The notes: generated by a model from the letters alone, not told the origin. A stretch of DNA of 64,000 nt from Eubacteriaceae bacterium Marseille-Q4139 (GCA_018223415.1 JAGTTQ010000001.1:180153-244152); one strand, 5' to 3'; shown: positions 51,965 through 61,129, counted from the first letter of the stretch. A program made the numbers and translations.

Positions 51965-53038
51965 TTACTGCACCATCCTGGTATATCCGGCCGACGATGT
52001 GCAGGGAAGCATGGAAAGCTCTGCGCCGTCCTCCCTTAACACCACCTTAAGAAGCGCCGTTTCCGGGATGCTGCTTCCGAACACAAAGTTTCCAAGGCTG
52101 TACACAATGGGCTTTCCGTTGTAGTATTCGGTCTCCTGGAGCACATGGGGGTGGCTCCCGACTACCAGATCAGCGCCGGCGTCGATGTATTCGCGCCCCA
52201 TGGTGCGCTGGTATTCTTTTGGGACAGTCTCCTTTTCCACTCCCCAGTGGACGTAAACTACCAGGTAATCACAAAGTTCTTTTGCCGCCCGAATCGATTC
52301 GAGCGCCTGTCTGGAATCGTATGTGGAAAAAACGCCGGGATGGCCGCTTCCTGCCGCCCAGCTTCCGTCCATATAAACCCGGGAGGTGCCGAGAAATCCG
52401 ATGGTCTTTCCGCCGGCTTCCATAAATTCCGGCTTCCTCGCACGCTCCAGATCTGCTCCGGCGCCCACATACCGGATCCCCGCAGCGTCAAGAGCCTCAC
52501 AGCTGTCTAAAAGCCCTTCTTCGCCGAAATCCAGGATATGATTGTTCGCCAGCGTCACAATGTCGATCCCCATTTCGTTCATCAGATGGACGCGGTCCAT
52601 GGGCAGACGGAACGTAAACTGTTTGTCAGCGGCCGCCATCCCCCGTTCGGTAAACGGGAATTCCTGGTTTGCCATGAAAATGTCGGCGTTTTCGATCTCT
52701 TTCAGAATCGCCTCGTCTAAGACGCCGTTAATGCCGCCTGCGCTGTCATAAGCGGCCAGTACATGATTGGAGAGGTAGACATCGCCTGCAAACAACAGGA
52801 CAATTTCTTTGTCCTGAGGCACTTCCTCTGCGGCAGAAGCCTCCGTTTCTTCTTTGGAGCCTGCCTCAATGACAAAGGAATAGGATTCCGCTTCCCCGTC
52901 TGTATCTTCGGTTTTCTCCGCTTCCTTCCATGCCTCATACCCGCTGTCTCTCCGAAGAAATGCCGTCACTGCCAGGACGGCCAGCGCTGCGAGCAGGGCA
53001 AGAAGGGCTCCGATCAAGATTTTTCTGCCTGCGCTCAT
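51965..53038 (-). CDS. CapA-family cell-surface protein
   Basis: A poly-gamma-glutamate capsule biosynthesis-type (CapA, metallophosphatase-fold) protein of 357 residues. A signal anchor (about 7-27) precedes an acidic linker and the fold: LLFAGDVYLSN, FMANQEFPFT, IDIVTLANNHILDFGEEG and DLVVGSHPHVLQ (metal-ligand Asp/His visible). It may act on surface polymers. It overlaps the acetyltransferase gene upstream by four bases. Confidence 0.88.
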   Translation of the reverse strand: MSAGRKILIGALLALLAALAVLAVTAFLRRDSGYEAWKEAEKTEDTDGEAESYSFVIEAGSKEETEASAAEEVPQDKEIVLLFAGDVYLSNHVLAAYDSAGGINGVLDEAILKEIENADIFMANQEFPFTERGMAAADKQFTFRLPMDRVHLMNEMGIDIVTLANNHILDFGEEGLLDSCEALDAAGIRYVGAGADLERARKPEFMEAGGKTIGFLGTSRVYMDGSWAAGSGHPGVFSTYDSRQALESIRAAKELCDYLVVYVHWGVEKETVPKEYQRTMGREYIDAGADLVVGSHPHVLQETEYYNGKPIVYSLGNFVFGSSIPETALLKVVLREDGAELSMLPCTSSAGYTRMVQ

Positions 53039-53622
53039 AGTTTCTCCCTGTCTGGTTCAGACTCTTCTTCTATTTCCCGTATCACACGGCAGGGGTTTCC
53101 GGCTGCAATGACGCGGGGCGGGATGTCCTTCGTCACTACGCTTCCGGAGCCAATGACAGCGCCTTCCCCGATGGAGACTCCGGGAAGCACGCGGACGCCG
53201 CCGCCGATCCAGACATTATCGCCGACATGAATCGGGCGCGCATACTCCAGCCCCTGATTCCGCTGTTTGGCGTCGATGGGATGGCCGGCCGTATAAAAGC
53301 CGCAGTCCGGCCCGACAAACACATTGTCGCCGAACGTCACCTTCGCACAGTCCAGAATCACACAGCTGTGGTTCACGTAAAAATTTTCTCCCAGTTCAAT
53401 ATTGAAGCCGTAATCGCACCAGAATGGAGCCGTCACCCGGAACTCCTCTCCCGTTTTCCCCAAAAGCCCTTTTAAAAGGCCTTTCTGCTTTTCTTCCTCC
53501 GACGGGTACAGGCTGTTGAATTCATGGCAGATATCCTTGCATCTCGTTCTGGCTTCCATGAGCTCCCTGTCGTAATTTGCATCATACAAAAGGCCTGCCG
53601 CCATCTTTTCCTTTTCTGTCAT
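53035..53622 (-). CDS. Sugar O-acetyltransferase (maltose acetyltransferase-like)
   Basis: A left-handed beta-helix hexapeptide acetyltransferase of 195 residues. The Mac N-domain (about 1-60) is MAAGLLYDANYDRELMEARTR. The hexapeptide coil shows NHSCVILDCAKVTFGDNVF, NVWIGGGVRVLPGVSIGEGAVIG, and the catalytic His in AGHP. It probably acetylates a sugar or a surface glycan; its pairing with CapA is suggestive. Confidence 0.88.
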   Translation of the reverse strand: MTEKEKMAAGLLYDANYDRELMEARTRCKDICHEFNSLYPSEEEKQKGLLKGLLGKTGEEFRVTAPFWCDYGFNIELGENFYVNHSCVILDCAKVTFGDNVFVGPDCGFYTAGHPIDAKQRNQGLEYARPIHVGDNVWIGGGVRVLPGVSIGEGAVIGSGSVVTKDIPPRVIAAGNPCRVIREIEEESEPDREKL

Positions 53623-53710
53623 TTCCGTCTCCTTTTTGCGTCCCTGATATTTGAAAAGGCGGCTCCGTCTCCGGCGCCGCCTGTCTCATCCTTTATGCTT
53701 TGCCGCCTCT

Positions 53711-54136
53711 TTACTCCGCAGATTCCGTCTTCTCCTCCGTAAGCTCCGAGGTACAGTACATGCAGCGGACTGCACCGATGGGGATCTCTGCCAGGCAGTA
53801 GGGGCATTTCTTTGTTGTCGGCTCTGCCGGCGCCTCCGGCTCTTCTTTATGTCCGAAGCTCATCGCCTTGTTCACAGCCTTTAACAGGCAGAACAGGATA
53901 AACGCCATAATCACGAAATTTACAACCGCCGAGGCAAATGCGGAAGCAAAACCAGCCACCTGGCTCAAGTTGTAGCGCTCCGCCCCTGTCAGCACGTTTA
54001 AGATCGGGTTTATGAAATTGTCCGTCAGCGATGTCACGATTCCGGAGAACGCACCGCCGACGATCACACCGACTGCCATGTCCATCACGTTTCCGCGAAG
54101 TGCAAATGACTTAAATTCATTTAAAAACTTTCTCAT
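53711..54136 (-). CDS. mscL: Large-conductance mechanosensitive channel with C-terminal zinc ribbon
   Basis: A tension-gated emergency channel of 141 residues. MRKFLNEFKSFALRGNVMDMAVGVIVGGAFSGIVTSL is the amphipathic N-terminus plus first helix and VNFVIMAFILFCLLKAVN is the second. After the usual end comes an extra segment CPYCLAEIPIGAVRCMYCTSEL: two CxxC pairs forming a likely zinc ribbon, absent in E. coli MscL. The ribosome site is AAAGGAGG. Confidence 0.93.
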   Translation of the reverse strand: MRKFLNEFKSFALRGNVMDMAVGVIVGGAFSGIVTSLTDNFINPILNVLTGAERYNLSQVAGFASAFASAVVNFVIMAFILFCLLKAVNKAMSFGHKEEPEAPAEPTTKKCPYCLAEIPIGAVRCMYCTSELTEEKTESAE

Positions 54137-54256
54137 GCTCTTTTCCTCCTTTGTAATGCAACCTGTTTATTTGTAACACAGACAAGAAGAAAAAGCAAGT
54201 GTGAAAGCCTTATTTTAGTATAGAATCAGTTCCGGGTCCCCTTCGCAGCTCTGCCC

Positions 54257-54631
54257 TTACCGCTTTCCCGTCAGAATGAATTTCATCAGCTTTTCTGCAT
54301 CATCAAAATCGTCATAGTCCCCGTTTATGCCCTCCCGGTGATATACGATCCCTTTTTTCTCATTTTCCTCCAGACAGTCCAGCAGTTTCTCCTCGCCGTA
54401 CTTTTTCATGAACAGCGTGAATGTATATGGCTTGATTTTGCTTAACAGGCCCTTTTTGCAGTCCTCACGGCACAGATAGCAGTGGGAAATTCCCTTTTCC
54501 GAAAAGCATTTTTTATTTTCACATCGGTCATTATCGGGACATCCGTTGGAACCGCAGCCGCCGCACGTCACGTTTTCCGAACACAAACAGCAGGCAAGCC
54601 CGCAGCCTGCAATGCCTAATTCCCGTCTCAT
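54257..54631 (-). CDS. DUF3795-like Cys-rich protein
   Basis: It has 124 residues. MRRELGIAGCGLACCLCSENVTCGGCGSNGCPDNDRCENKKC carries at least nine Cys; HCYLCREDCKKGLLSKIKPYTF follows. The Cys-rich start with a later helical part matches the DUF3795 zinc-finger type. GGAGG six bases before 54631 sets the start. Function is unknown. Confidence 0.7.
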   Translation of the reverse strand: MRRELGIAGCGLACCLCSENVTCGGCGSNGCPDNDRCENKKCFSEKGISHCYLCREDCKKGLLSKIKPYTFTLFMKKYGEEKLLDCLEENEKKGIVYHREGINGDYDDFDDAEKLMKFILTGKR

Positions 54632-54747
54632 ACATACCTCCGAATCCGGATCATTTTTTCTCCCTTTATTATTTACTCCCAATTTCCCTTTGTGTTCCCA
54701 CCAAAAAATCAGAATTTAACTGCGCGAAACTAAAAGTTTCTGTTCTT

Positions 54748-55116
54748 TTACATAATCCAATTTAGCTTAATTGGATAAATGTCTATCACAAAATGCTCTC
54801 TCCGTATGTTTGTGCTTGGATATGAGGTTGCAATCCCTAATTCTACATTGCCGATTTTCTTTACCAATTCACCAGATATTTTGCCAAACACGACATATTG
54901 ACATACGCAATACTCCAACATTCCATTCACAGGCTCTAATGGAGAAATCTCAAAAGGTTTTTCAATGTCAACACCCAACTCATTTAAATAATCAGCAACA
55001 AGAGGATATGCTTCTTTGACCTGCAAATAATAGTTCTTGCAATAATCGCAATCGCACAAATCCTCTGTTTTGATTTCTGTATAATATTGGCGTGTCTGTT
55101 CAATATCAATCCCCAT
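54748..55116 (-). CDS. Uncharacterised protein in AT-rich segment
   Basis: It has 122 residues starting MGIDIEQTRQYYTEIKTEDL. A CDCDYCKNYY segment (about 20-29) suggests a small metal site, and VDIEKPFEISPLE follows. The rest has no motif that I recognise. Base composition around 54.7-55.1 kb is clearly more AT-rich than flanking genes, so it may be a recent arrival. The start is chosen by AGGATG nearby. Confidence 0.6.
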   Translation of the reverse strand: MGIDIEQTRQYYTEIKTEDLCDCDYCKNYYLQVKEAYPLVADYLNELGVDIEKPFEISPLEPVNGMLEYCVCQYVVFGKISGELVKKIGNVELGIATSYPSTNIRREHFVIDIYPIKLNWIM

Positions 55117-55182
55117 TGTCTCACATCCTGATTCTGATTTATTATACTGTCTCATTCGGGAACACTTCCTCGAATTGGGACA

Positions 55183-55545
55183 TTATTTAAGCTCGATATG
55201 AAAGAACCGGCTCCCCCACTTTGCCATCTCATAAAAGACCGGCAGCATATCCCGGCCGGCCTCGGTCAGGGAATACTCCACCCGCACCGGCATCTCATCA
55301 TACTGCCGCCGCCTCACAAGCCCATCTTCCTCCAGGGCTTTGAGCGTCGACGACAGCATGGTGTTCGTGATGCTGCCCAGATTCCTTTTAAGCTCCCCGA
55401 ATCGGACGGTTTCCGCCTTCTGGAGTTCAAACATAATCCGCGCCGTCCATTTTCCGGTCAGCAGCTCCAGGGTCTTCGCCACCGGGCAGTTTTCCTCCGG
55501 ATCGGCAGTCCTGATTCCCTCTCGAAATTCTTCCAGTGTGAGCAT
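55183..55545 (-). CDS. HxlR-family transcriptional regulator
   Basis: A winged-helix regulator of 120 residues. CPVAKTLELLTGKWTARIMFEL (about 20-41) is the HxlR signature with a redox-sensitive type Cys, and GSITNTMLSSTLKALEEDGLVRR is the recognition region. GGAGGG precedes 55545. It is divergent from a nitroreductase gene across a 138-base gap carrying a palindrome over both promoters, so it most likely controls both. Confidence 0.93.
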   Translation of the reverse strand: MLTLEEFREGIRTADPEENCPVAKTLELLTGKWTARIMFELQKAETVRFGELKRNLGSITNTMLSSTLKALEEDGLVRRRQYDEMPVRVEYSLTEAGRDMLPVFYEMAKWGSRFFHIELK

Positions 55546-55597
55546 GTTTCTTCCCTCCGGTACATGTTTTCGTACCACGTTCGTTTTTTCTGCGTAC

Positions 55598-55656
55598 TTG
55601 ATTGGATTTTTTAATGTGGTATGATAATTATACCATTCCGGATGGCAGAAATGCAA
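55598..55656. promoter_or_regulatory. Divergent promoters with shared operator palindrome
   Basis: Plus-strand promoter (nitroreductase): -35 TTGATT 55598-55603, 16 bases, -10 TATGAT 55620-55625. Minus-strand promoter (hxlR): -35 TTGCAT 55651-55656, 18 bases, -10 TATAAT 55627-55632. The near-palindrome GGTATGATAATTATACC (55618-55634) covers both -10 boxes. HxlR bound there would block both genes. Confidence 0.7.
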
Positions 55657-55683
55657 GAAAATCAAGAAAACGGAGGCATATTT

Positions 55684-56226
55684 ATGAACACCATTCAGAC
55701 AATCCGCTCCAGGAAAAGCCCTGAGGCCTTCCTCTCTGAGCCCCTCGACCATGAAACCGCCGCAGCCATTGCAGAGGCCGGGAACTACGCCCCGATTTTT
55801 GGGCGCATCCACATAACAGTCATCACGGATCCTGATTTCATCGAGACCATCAACCAGGTGACTCTGGACATGATGAAGAAAAGCGGCAACGAATTTGCTG
55901 AGAAAATGGCTGCCATGCCGGGATACTGTGCCACCAGAAACGCCCAGGTTCTCCTTGTCCTCTCCGCTCCCGGCGGGATGGACGCCATGGGCTTTCACAT
56001 GGCAAATGTATCCTGTGCCGCCGAAAACATGCTATTGGCGGCCACAGAGCTTGGCGTCGGTTCCCGCTTCATGATGGGGCCGGTCATGGCGCTCCGGACA
56101 GAGCAGCTCCTCCATAAGCTTCTGCTCCCGGAAGGCTTCGTCCCGCTTGTTGTCGTTGCGCTTGGAAAAACAGACGAACCGTTTGAAGAACGCCAGAAGA
56201 ATTGCGACAATATCAGCTATATGTAA
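55684..56226 (+). CDS. Nitroreductase-family FMN protein
   Basis: It has 180 residues. IQTIRSRKSPEAF is the flavin-binding start, SCAAENMLLAATELGVGSRF the conserved mid region, and PEGFVPLVVVALG the end. An FMN/NAD(P)H-dependent reductase is likely. The start at 55684 follows CGGAGG; the longer frame upstream covers the operator and is not used. Likely induced by an electrophile or oxidant through HxlR. Confidence 0.9.
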   Translation: MNTIQTIRSRKSPEAFLSEPLDHETAAAIAEAGNYAPIFGRIHITVITDPDFIETINQVTLDMMKKSGNEFAEKMAAMPGYCATRNAQVLLVLSAPGGMDAMGFHMANVSCAAENMLLAATELGVGSRFMMGPVMALRTEQLLHKLLLPEGFVPLVVVALGKTDEPFEERQKNCDNISYM

Positions 56227-56233
56227 GGTATGG

Positions 56234-56262
56234 AAAAATCGGCCTGTCTTTCGACAGGCCGA
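56234..56262 (-). terminator. Terminator of GNAT gene at 56.3 kb
   Basis: A perfect stem CGGCCTGTC/GACAGGCCG (about 56240-56261, loop GAAA on the minus strand) followed by ATTTTTCC. It could also slow the convergent nitroreductase transcript. Confidence 0.75.
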
Positions 56263-56293
56263 AAACCGTTTCGGACATTTATTCCTTTTAAAT

Positions 56294-56896
56294 TTACAGC
56301 CGTTTCCTGTAAAGCAGGCATTTTAAGTCCACATCTCCGGAAAGCTCAAGAACGATATCTTTTTCTCCTGCCCGTTCAAAACCTCTCCGCTCATAAAATT
56401 GGTAGGTGCAGTTGGTATCGGTAAACAGATAGACTTCTTTTCCGGCTTCCCTCCTGGAAAGCTCATTTAAAAGATACGTGCCTATGCCCCTGACTTTGCT
56501 GTCCGGGTCTGCGGCTAAAAACCTGATTTCACCATCCGGCTCATACTTTTCCGTATATTTGTCAAACATTTCCCTATTGGCTTCCATGTATGACATCACA
56601 CCATTACCATAAATCAGCGTTTGAATGGCATCCAAAATCTTAACATATAAGACCTTCCAGAAAGATTGATATGCTTTTGGTTCGCCCTTCATATCCGCAA
56701 TCAGAACGCCCAAAAGCACATCGTTCTCATACGCTGCGATAACCTGCGTTGCATTCGTGTATTCGAGATACCAGAAGTATCTGCCGTATGTCTGAACAAT
56801 GAAATTGCTATTTGAATATTCATCAAAATGCATTCCCCTGATGGCATACTGAATGACCTTTTTAAAGTCTTTCTTATCCAGCTCTTTTATCTGCAT
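56294..56896 (-). CDS. GNAT N-acetyltransferase
   Basis: It has 200 residues. The later VRGIGTYLLNELSRREAGKE stretch (acetyl-CoA loop, about 135-154) and TNCTYQFYERRGFERAG are GNAT signatures. The N-terminal part has YSNSNFIVQTYGRYFWYLEY, like single GNAT units that include substrate loops. The substrate is unknown. Its neighbours give no hint. Confidence 0.85.
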   Translation of the reverse strand: MQIKELDKKDFKKVIQYAIRGMHFDEYSNSNFIVQTYGRYFWYLEYTNATQVIAAYENDVLLGVLIADMKGEPKAYQSFWKVLYVKILDAIQTLIYGNGVMSYMEANREMFDKYTEKYEPDGEIRFLAADPDSKVRGIGTYLLNELSRREAGKEVYLFTDTNCTYQFYERRGFERAGEKDIVLELSGDVDLKCLLYRKRL

Positions 56897-56979
56897 TGCC
56901 TTCGTTCCTTTATGTCATTTGGCATTTCACGGCATCCGCCTAAATGAAACCATGTGTCATGCCCATGGAAAAACAGCCC

Positions 56980-59433
56980 TTACACGGCTTCCATCGCAAA
57001 ATTGACCGATGCCATGGCGTCTTTGCAGTACGCGTCGGCGCCGATGGAGTCGGCGTACTCTTTCGTAAGCACGGCGCCGCCCACCATGATTTTCACCCAC
57101 GGTGTCCGCTCCCTGAGAAGCCGGATCGTGGCAGCCATGGCCGGCACCGTCGTCGTCATGAGGGCGCTCAGGCCCACCACGGGCACATGGGACTTTTCCG
57201 CCGCCTCTGCAACGGTCTCCGGCGGCACATCGCGGCCAAGGTCGATGACATCAAAGCCGTAATTTTCCAAAAGCACTTTCACGATGTTTTTCCCGATGTC
57301 ATGGATGTCGCCCTGCACCGTCGCAAGAATCACCTTTCCGCGGCTCTCCCCGGTCTCACCGGAGGCCGCCATGGTTTCCTTCATGACGGCAAAGGCCGCC
57401 TTGGCCGCTTCCGCGCTCATTAAAATCTGCGGCAGAAACACGCTCCCTGCCTCGAATCCTTTTCCCACTTCATCCAGGGCCGGAATCAGCTCTTCATTGA
57501 TGACGGAAAGCGGGTCAGCCGAAAGAAGGGCTGTCCCGGCCGCCTCTTTTGCAGCCGCCGGCATCCCGCGAAGAATGCTCTTTTTTAAAGGGGATATGGA
57601 AGGCTGCGTCCCGCCGGTTCCTGACGACGGCACGGTTTCGGACGCCGTCCCCGGCTGTTCGGCCGCAAGCCTTTTTTTCTCCTCGGCCTCCCTTTTTCTT
57701 TTGGCCTCCATCTCCCCGTAAACACCCACATAGCTCTGGCAGTTTTCATCCTGGGCCGTCAGAACCAGATAGCTGTCGACGGCCGCCATCATGGCCTCGG
57801 AATTGGGATTTAAAATGGCTGCGGAAAGGCCGGCTTCAAGGGCCATCAGGAGGAAGGCCGCGTTGATGTGCTCCCGCATGGGAAGGCCGAAGGAGACGTT
57901 GGAGACGCCAAGTACGGTCTTTCCGCCAAGCTCTTTTTTCACCCGCCGCACGGTTTCTAACGTCACAAGGGCGCCTGTCTTTTCCGAACTGACGGCCATG
58001 CAGAGCGCGTCGATCAGGATGTCCTTTTTTTCGATTCCATAGGACGCCGCCGTCTTATAAATTTTTTCTGCCACGGCAAGCCGCCCGTCCGCCGTCTCCG
58101 GGATCCCGTCTTCGTCAAGGCAGAGGGCCACGGCCACGCCGCCGTACCGCTTCATTAACGGGAATATGGCGTCCATCACTTCTTTTTTGCCGTTGACCGA
58201 GTTGATTAACGGCTTCCCGTTGTAAATCCGCATGGCCCGCTCCATGGCGCGGATGTCGGACGTGTCGATCTGGAGCGGCAGGTCGAAGACGCTCTGAAGC
58301 TCCTTTACCACATCCACCATCATGGCCGGCTCGTCGATCTCAGGAAGCCCCACATTTACGTCCAGAACCTCGGCGCGGCTCTCCTGCTGTGCGGCGGCCA
58401 CGTTTAAAATGTAGGTGAGGTCATGGTCTTTTAAAGCTTTCTTAAACCGCGGCTTTCCCGTCGGATTGATCCGTTCGCCGATGACGACGGGCTTATCCCC
58501 GAATACGACGGCGTGGGAATAGGAGGAAATGACCGTTCTCTCCTTTTTCGTGATTTTAGGAAGGGGCACATCGGCGCAGAGTGCCTTCATTTTTCTGATA
58601 TGCTCCGGCGTCGTCCCGCAGCAGCCGCCAAGGAGCGATGCACCGGCCTCGGCCATGTCCTTCATGGCAGCCGCGAACATGTCGGAGTCAATGTCATAGA
58701 CCGTAACGCCGTTTTCGCTCCGCGGAAGTCCGGCGTTGGGATTTACTAAAATCGGCGTCTCCGAGACGGCAGCCATCTCTTTTAAAAACGGTAGAAGCTC
58801 AATGGGCCCAAGGCCGCAGTTTAAGCCGATGACGTCGGCACCAAACCCCTCTAAAAGGGCTGTCACCGATTCTACATTGCCGCCGGTAAGCATCTTCCCC
58901 TTTTCATCTAACGTCACCGTCGCAAACACCGGCAGGCTGCTTTCTTCCTTCGCCGCCAGGACGGCTGCCTTGAGCTCGTAGCTGTCGCCCATGGTTTCTA
59001 TGATAATCAGGTCGGCGCCGGCCTTTTTTCCGGCCCGCACCACTTCTTTGTACGCTTCGCAGGCGTCCTCAAAATCCAGGTCGCCAAGGGGCTTTAAAAG
59101 CTTTCCCGTCGGCCCCATGTCAAGTGCCGCATAGCCGTGTCCGGCAGCTTCAATGGCCGCCTTCGCATGGCCCACAGCCTCCGTTACGATCTCTTCCAGG
59201 TTCCAGCCGTCTTCCTTTTTGAATTTGAACCGGTTGGCGCCGAAGGTGTTTGTCGTGATGATGTCGGCACCGGCTTCCAGATATTCCCTGTGGATTTCGC
59301 GGACGGCCTCAGGCCTTTTAAGGTTCCAGGTCTCCGGAAGCTCGCCGGGCTTTAGACCGCGGGCCTGAAGAAGGCTCCCCATGCCTCCGTCAAAAATAAG
59401 TCTCTTTTTTCTGATCTCTTCCAGTATTCCCAT
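56980..59433 (-). CDS. metH: B12-dependent methionine synthase, without activation domain
   Basis: Transfers a methyl group from methyl-tetrahydrofolate to homocysteine, 817 residues. The homocysteine domain (about 1-290) has zinc-type Cys in GLNCGLGP and LGGCCGTTPEHI. The pterin domain (about 310-560) shows VIGERINPTGKPRFKKAL. The cap and B12 domain (about 600-817) have D709-H711-G714 in QGDIHDIGKN. No C-terminal reactivation domain is present; it is encoded by the upstream gene. AGGAGG before 59433 sets the start, 44 bases inside that upstream gene. Confidence 0.95.
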   Translation of the reverse strand: MGILEEIRKKRLIFDGGMGSLLQARGLKPGELPETWNLKRPEAVREIHREYLEAGADIITTNTFGANRFKFKKEDGWNLEEIVTEAVGHAKAAIEAAGHGYAALDMGPTGKLLKPLGDLDFEDACEAYKEVVRAGKKAGADLIIIETMGDSYELKAAVLAAKEESSLPVFATVTLDEKGKMLTGGNVESVTALLEGFGADVIGLNCGLGPIELLPFLKEMAAVSETPILVNPNAGLPRSENGVTVYDIDSDMFAAAMKDMAEAGASLLGGCCGTTPEHIRKMKALCADVPLPKITKKERTVISSYSHAVVFGDKPVVIGERINPTGKPRFKKALKDHDLTYILNVAAAQQESRAEVLDVNVGLPEIDEPAMMVDVVKELQSVFDLPLQIDTSDIRAMERAMRIYNGKPLINSVNGKKEVMDAIFPLMKRYGGVAVALCLDEDGIPETADGRLAVAEKIYKTAASYGIEKKDILIDALCMAVSSEKTGALVTLETVRRVKKELGGKTVLGVSNVSFGLPMREHINAAFLLMALEAGLSAAILNPNSEAMMAAVDSYLVLTAQDENCQSYVGVYGEMEAKRKREAEEKKRLAAEQPGTASETVPSSGTGGTQPSISPLKKSILRGMPAAAKEAAGTALLSADPLSVINEELIPALDEVGKGFEAGSVFLPQILMSAEAAKAAFAVMKETMAASGETGESRGKVILATVQGDIHDIGKNIVKVLLENYGFDVIDLGRDVPPETVAEAAEKSHVPVVGLSALMTTTVPAMAATIRLLRERTPWVKIMVGGAVLTKEYADSIGADAYCKDAMASVNFAMEAV

Positions 59434-60076
59434 GCTGCCTCCTGAATGTACAGTCCTTTTTTTCACATGTTTCACAGCCGGACGGGCCGCAGGGGCTCTC
59501 TTCTTTTGAGATGCCGATGACGGCCGTTACCGACTTGGACGGCATCATGAGAAAGCCGTCCGTCAGCGTAATCCCGATCCGCTTTTCCGCCTCCAGGGCC
59601 CCCAGGATTTCTTTCTGAAAGGAAAGGGAAAAATCCCCGTATCCCGGTGAAAACCTGGGGCGTAAAATCCAGCCGTCCTTTTTATATTCTTCTCTCCACC
59701 TGCCGTTTAATTCATTGCAGTACGCCTCGGTCATGGCCGCGGCCGCAGCCTGCATGACGGCGGCTTTTGCCACATGGAGCTTTCCGTATTTTGTCAAAAG
59801 CCTGTCGGCACCTGCGCCCAGGGTTGCCGCCATGAAAAGGGCTTTTTCACAGCCTGCCAGGTTTTTGGAAAGATTTAAGCTTTTCGTCTTGTATCCGCCG
59901 AAGTCCAGACCGTCCGGCGCCTGCATTTTTAAGGGGAATTCCCGCATGAGAAATCTGGGAACGGCTGCCTTTTCAAGCTCCCCGATGCATTCCTCCAAAA
60001 GCCTGCTTACCGCCTCGTCTGCCGGCTGTTTCCCGTAGCCAAGGTAGCGGAGCGCCTCTTTTCTGTCCGTCTCCAT
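59390..60076 (-). CDS. Methionine synthase activation-domain protein
   Basis: It has 228 residues. FALFMAATLGAGAD-type and RPRFSPGYGDFSLSFQKEIL segments, and GCETCEKKDCTFR near the end, match the stand-alone MetH activation (Met_synt_B12) domain. It is the reactivation partner that reduces and methylates the cobalamin of MetH. Its coding region overlaps both metH and the end of metF. Confidence 0.88.
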   Translation of the reverse strand: METDRKEALRYLGYGKQPADEAVSRLLEECIGELEKAAVPRFLMREFPLKMQAPDGLDFGGYKTKSLNLSKNLAGCEKALFMAATLGAGADRLLTKYGKLHVAKAAVMQAAAAAMTEAYCNELNGRWREEYKKDGWILRPRFSPGYGDFSLSFQKEILGALEAEKRIGITLTDGFLMMPSKSVTAVIGISKEESPCGPSGCETCEKKDCTFRRQHGNTGRDQKKETYF

Positions 60077-60937
60077 CAGATGAGGATCTCCGACAGGCTC
60101 TCTTTGATCTGCTTTGCCACCTCCGGCCGGTTCATGGAGTAGACATGGACGGCATGGACGCCGTTTGCAATCAGGTCGATGATCTGTTCTGTGGCGTAGG
60201 CAACGCCGGCCTGGCGCATGGCAGCCGGGTTTTCCCCGAATTTGTCCACGATGGCCTTAAATCTGGCCGGAAGGTAAGTGCCGGACATGGAACAGATCCG
60301 CTTGATCTGTTTTGCATTCGTCACCGGCATGATCCCGGCGATGACCGGCACCTGGATGCCCTTGTCGCGGATACGGTAGAGGAAGTTATAGAGGATATCG
60401 TTGTCGAAAAAACATCTGGGTCGTCAGAAAGTCGCAGCCGGCGTCCACCTTCTCTTTTAAATGGCAGAGATCCTCTTCCTTATTTTTCGACTCCACATGG
60501 CCTTCGGGATAGCAGGCGCCGCCGATGCAGAAGTCGCCCATGGTTTTTAAATCGCGCACCAGCTCGCTGGCGTAATGGTAGTCGGTTTCCACGTTCCCGT
60601 CCGCCGGGATGTCGCCGCGGAGAGCCAGGACGTTTTCGATTCCCTGTGCCTTCATCTCTTCGGCCGCCTGACGCACCATTTCTTTTTTCGAGGTCACGCA
60701 GGAGAGGTGGGCCAGAGCCGTCACCCCGTAGTTTTTCTCGATGCCCGAGGCAATTTTTACGGTATAGCGGCTGGTGCCGCCGCCGGCTCCGTAGGTGACG
60801 CTCATAAACGACGGCGAAAGCCCGGCAATCCCTGCCACTGCCCTTTCTACCACGTCGTATTTGTCCTCCGCCTTCGGCGGGAATACTTCAAAGGAAAGCA
60901 CAGGCTTTTCCTGTGCGAGGATTTCTCTGATTTTCAA
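60076..60937 (-). pseudogene. metF: Methylenetetrahydrofolate reductase, frameshifted
   Basis: The N-terminal part (60386-60937; VLSFEVFPPKAEDKYD, SVTYGAGGGTSRYT, LALRGDIPADG) reaches CDFLTTQMFF and then shifts out of frame in a six-T run (60407-60412). One T fewer would restore DNDILYNFLYRIRDKGIQ and join directly to the C-terminal part (60076-60351; PVIAGIMPVTNAKQIKRI). So one extra base breaks an otherwise intact metF. It is either a true pseudogene or a sequencing error. The start is TTG at 60937. It is first in the metF-activation-metH operon. Confidence 0.9.
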
Positions 60938-61060
60938 GTTTTTGTTCCGTCCTTTCTCATGCTGTCATGGTTCCGGGATTTTTTCCAGATATGGTGTCTA
61001 TGGTAGCATAGTTTTCCGGGAAAATCCAGCATAAATGAATCTGCCTTCCGAAAAGAATTG

Positions 61061-61089
61061 TTGGAAATCTGCGGATTATGTGGTATGAT
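61061..61089 (+). promoter_or_regulatory. Promoter of cytidylate kinase-like gene
   Basis: The -35 TTGGAA (61061-61066) and -10 TATGAT (61084-61089) are 17 bases apart, about 41 bases before the start. Confidence 0.6.
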
Positions 61090-61129
61090 TGAGAGGCAGA
61101 ACGAAAACAGGAAAGGGAGGCGGTATTTT

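Noticed and set aside
60938..61057. SAM or T-box riboswitch before metF
   Set aside because: The 120-base gap lacks the conserved SAM-I motifs and T-box core that I could recognise.
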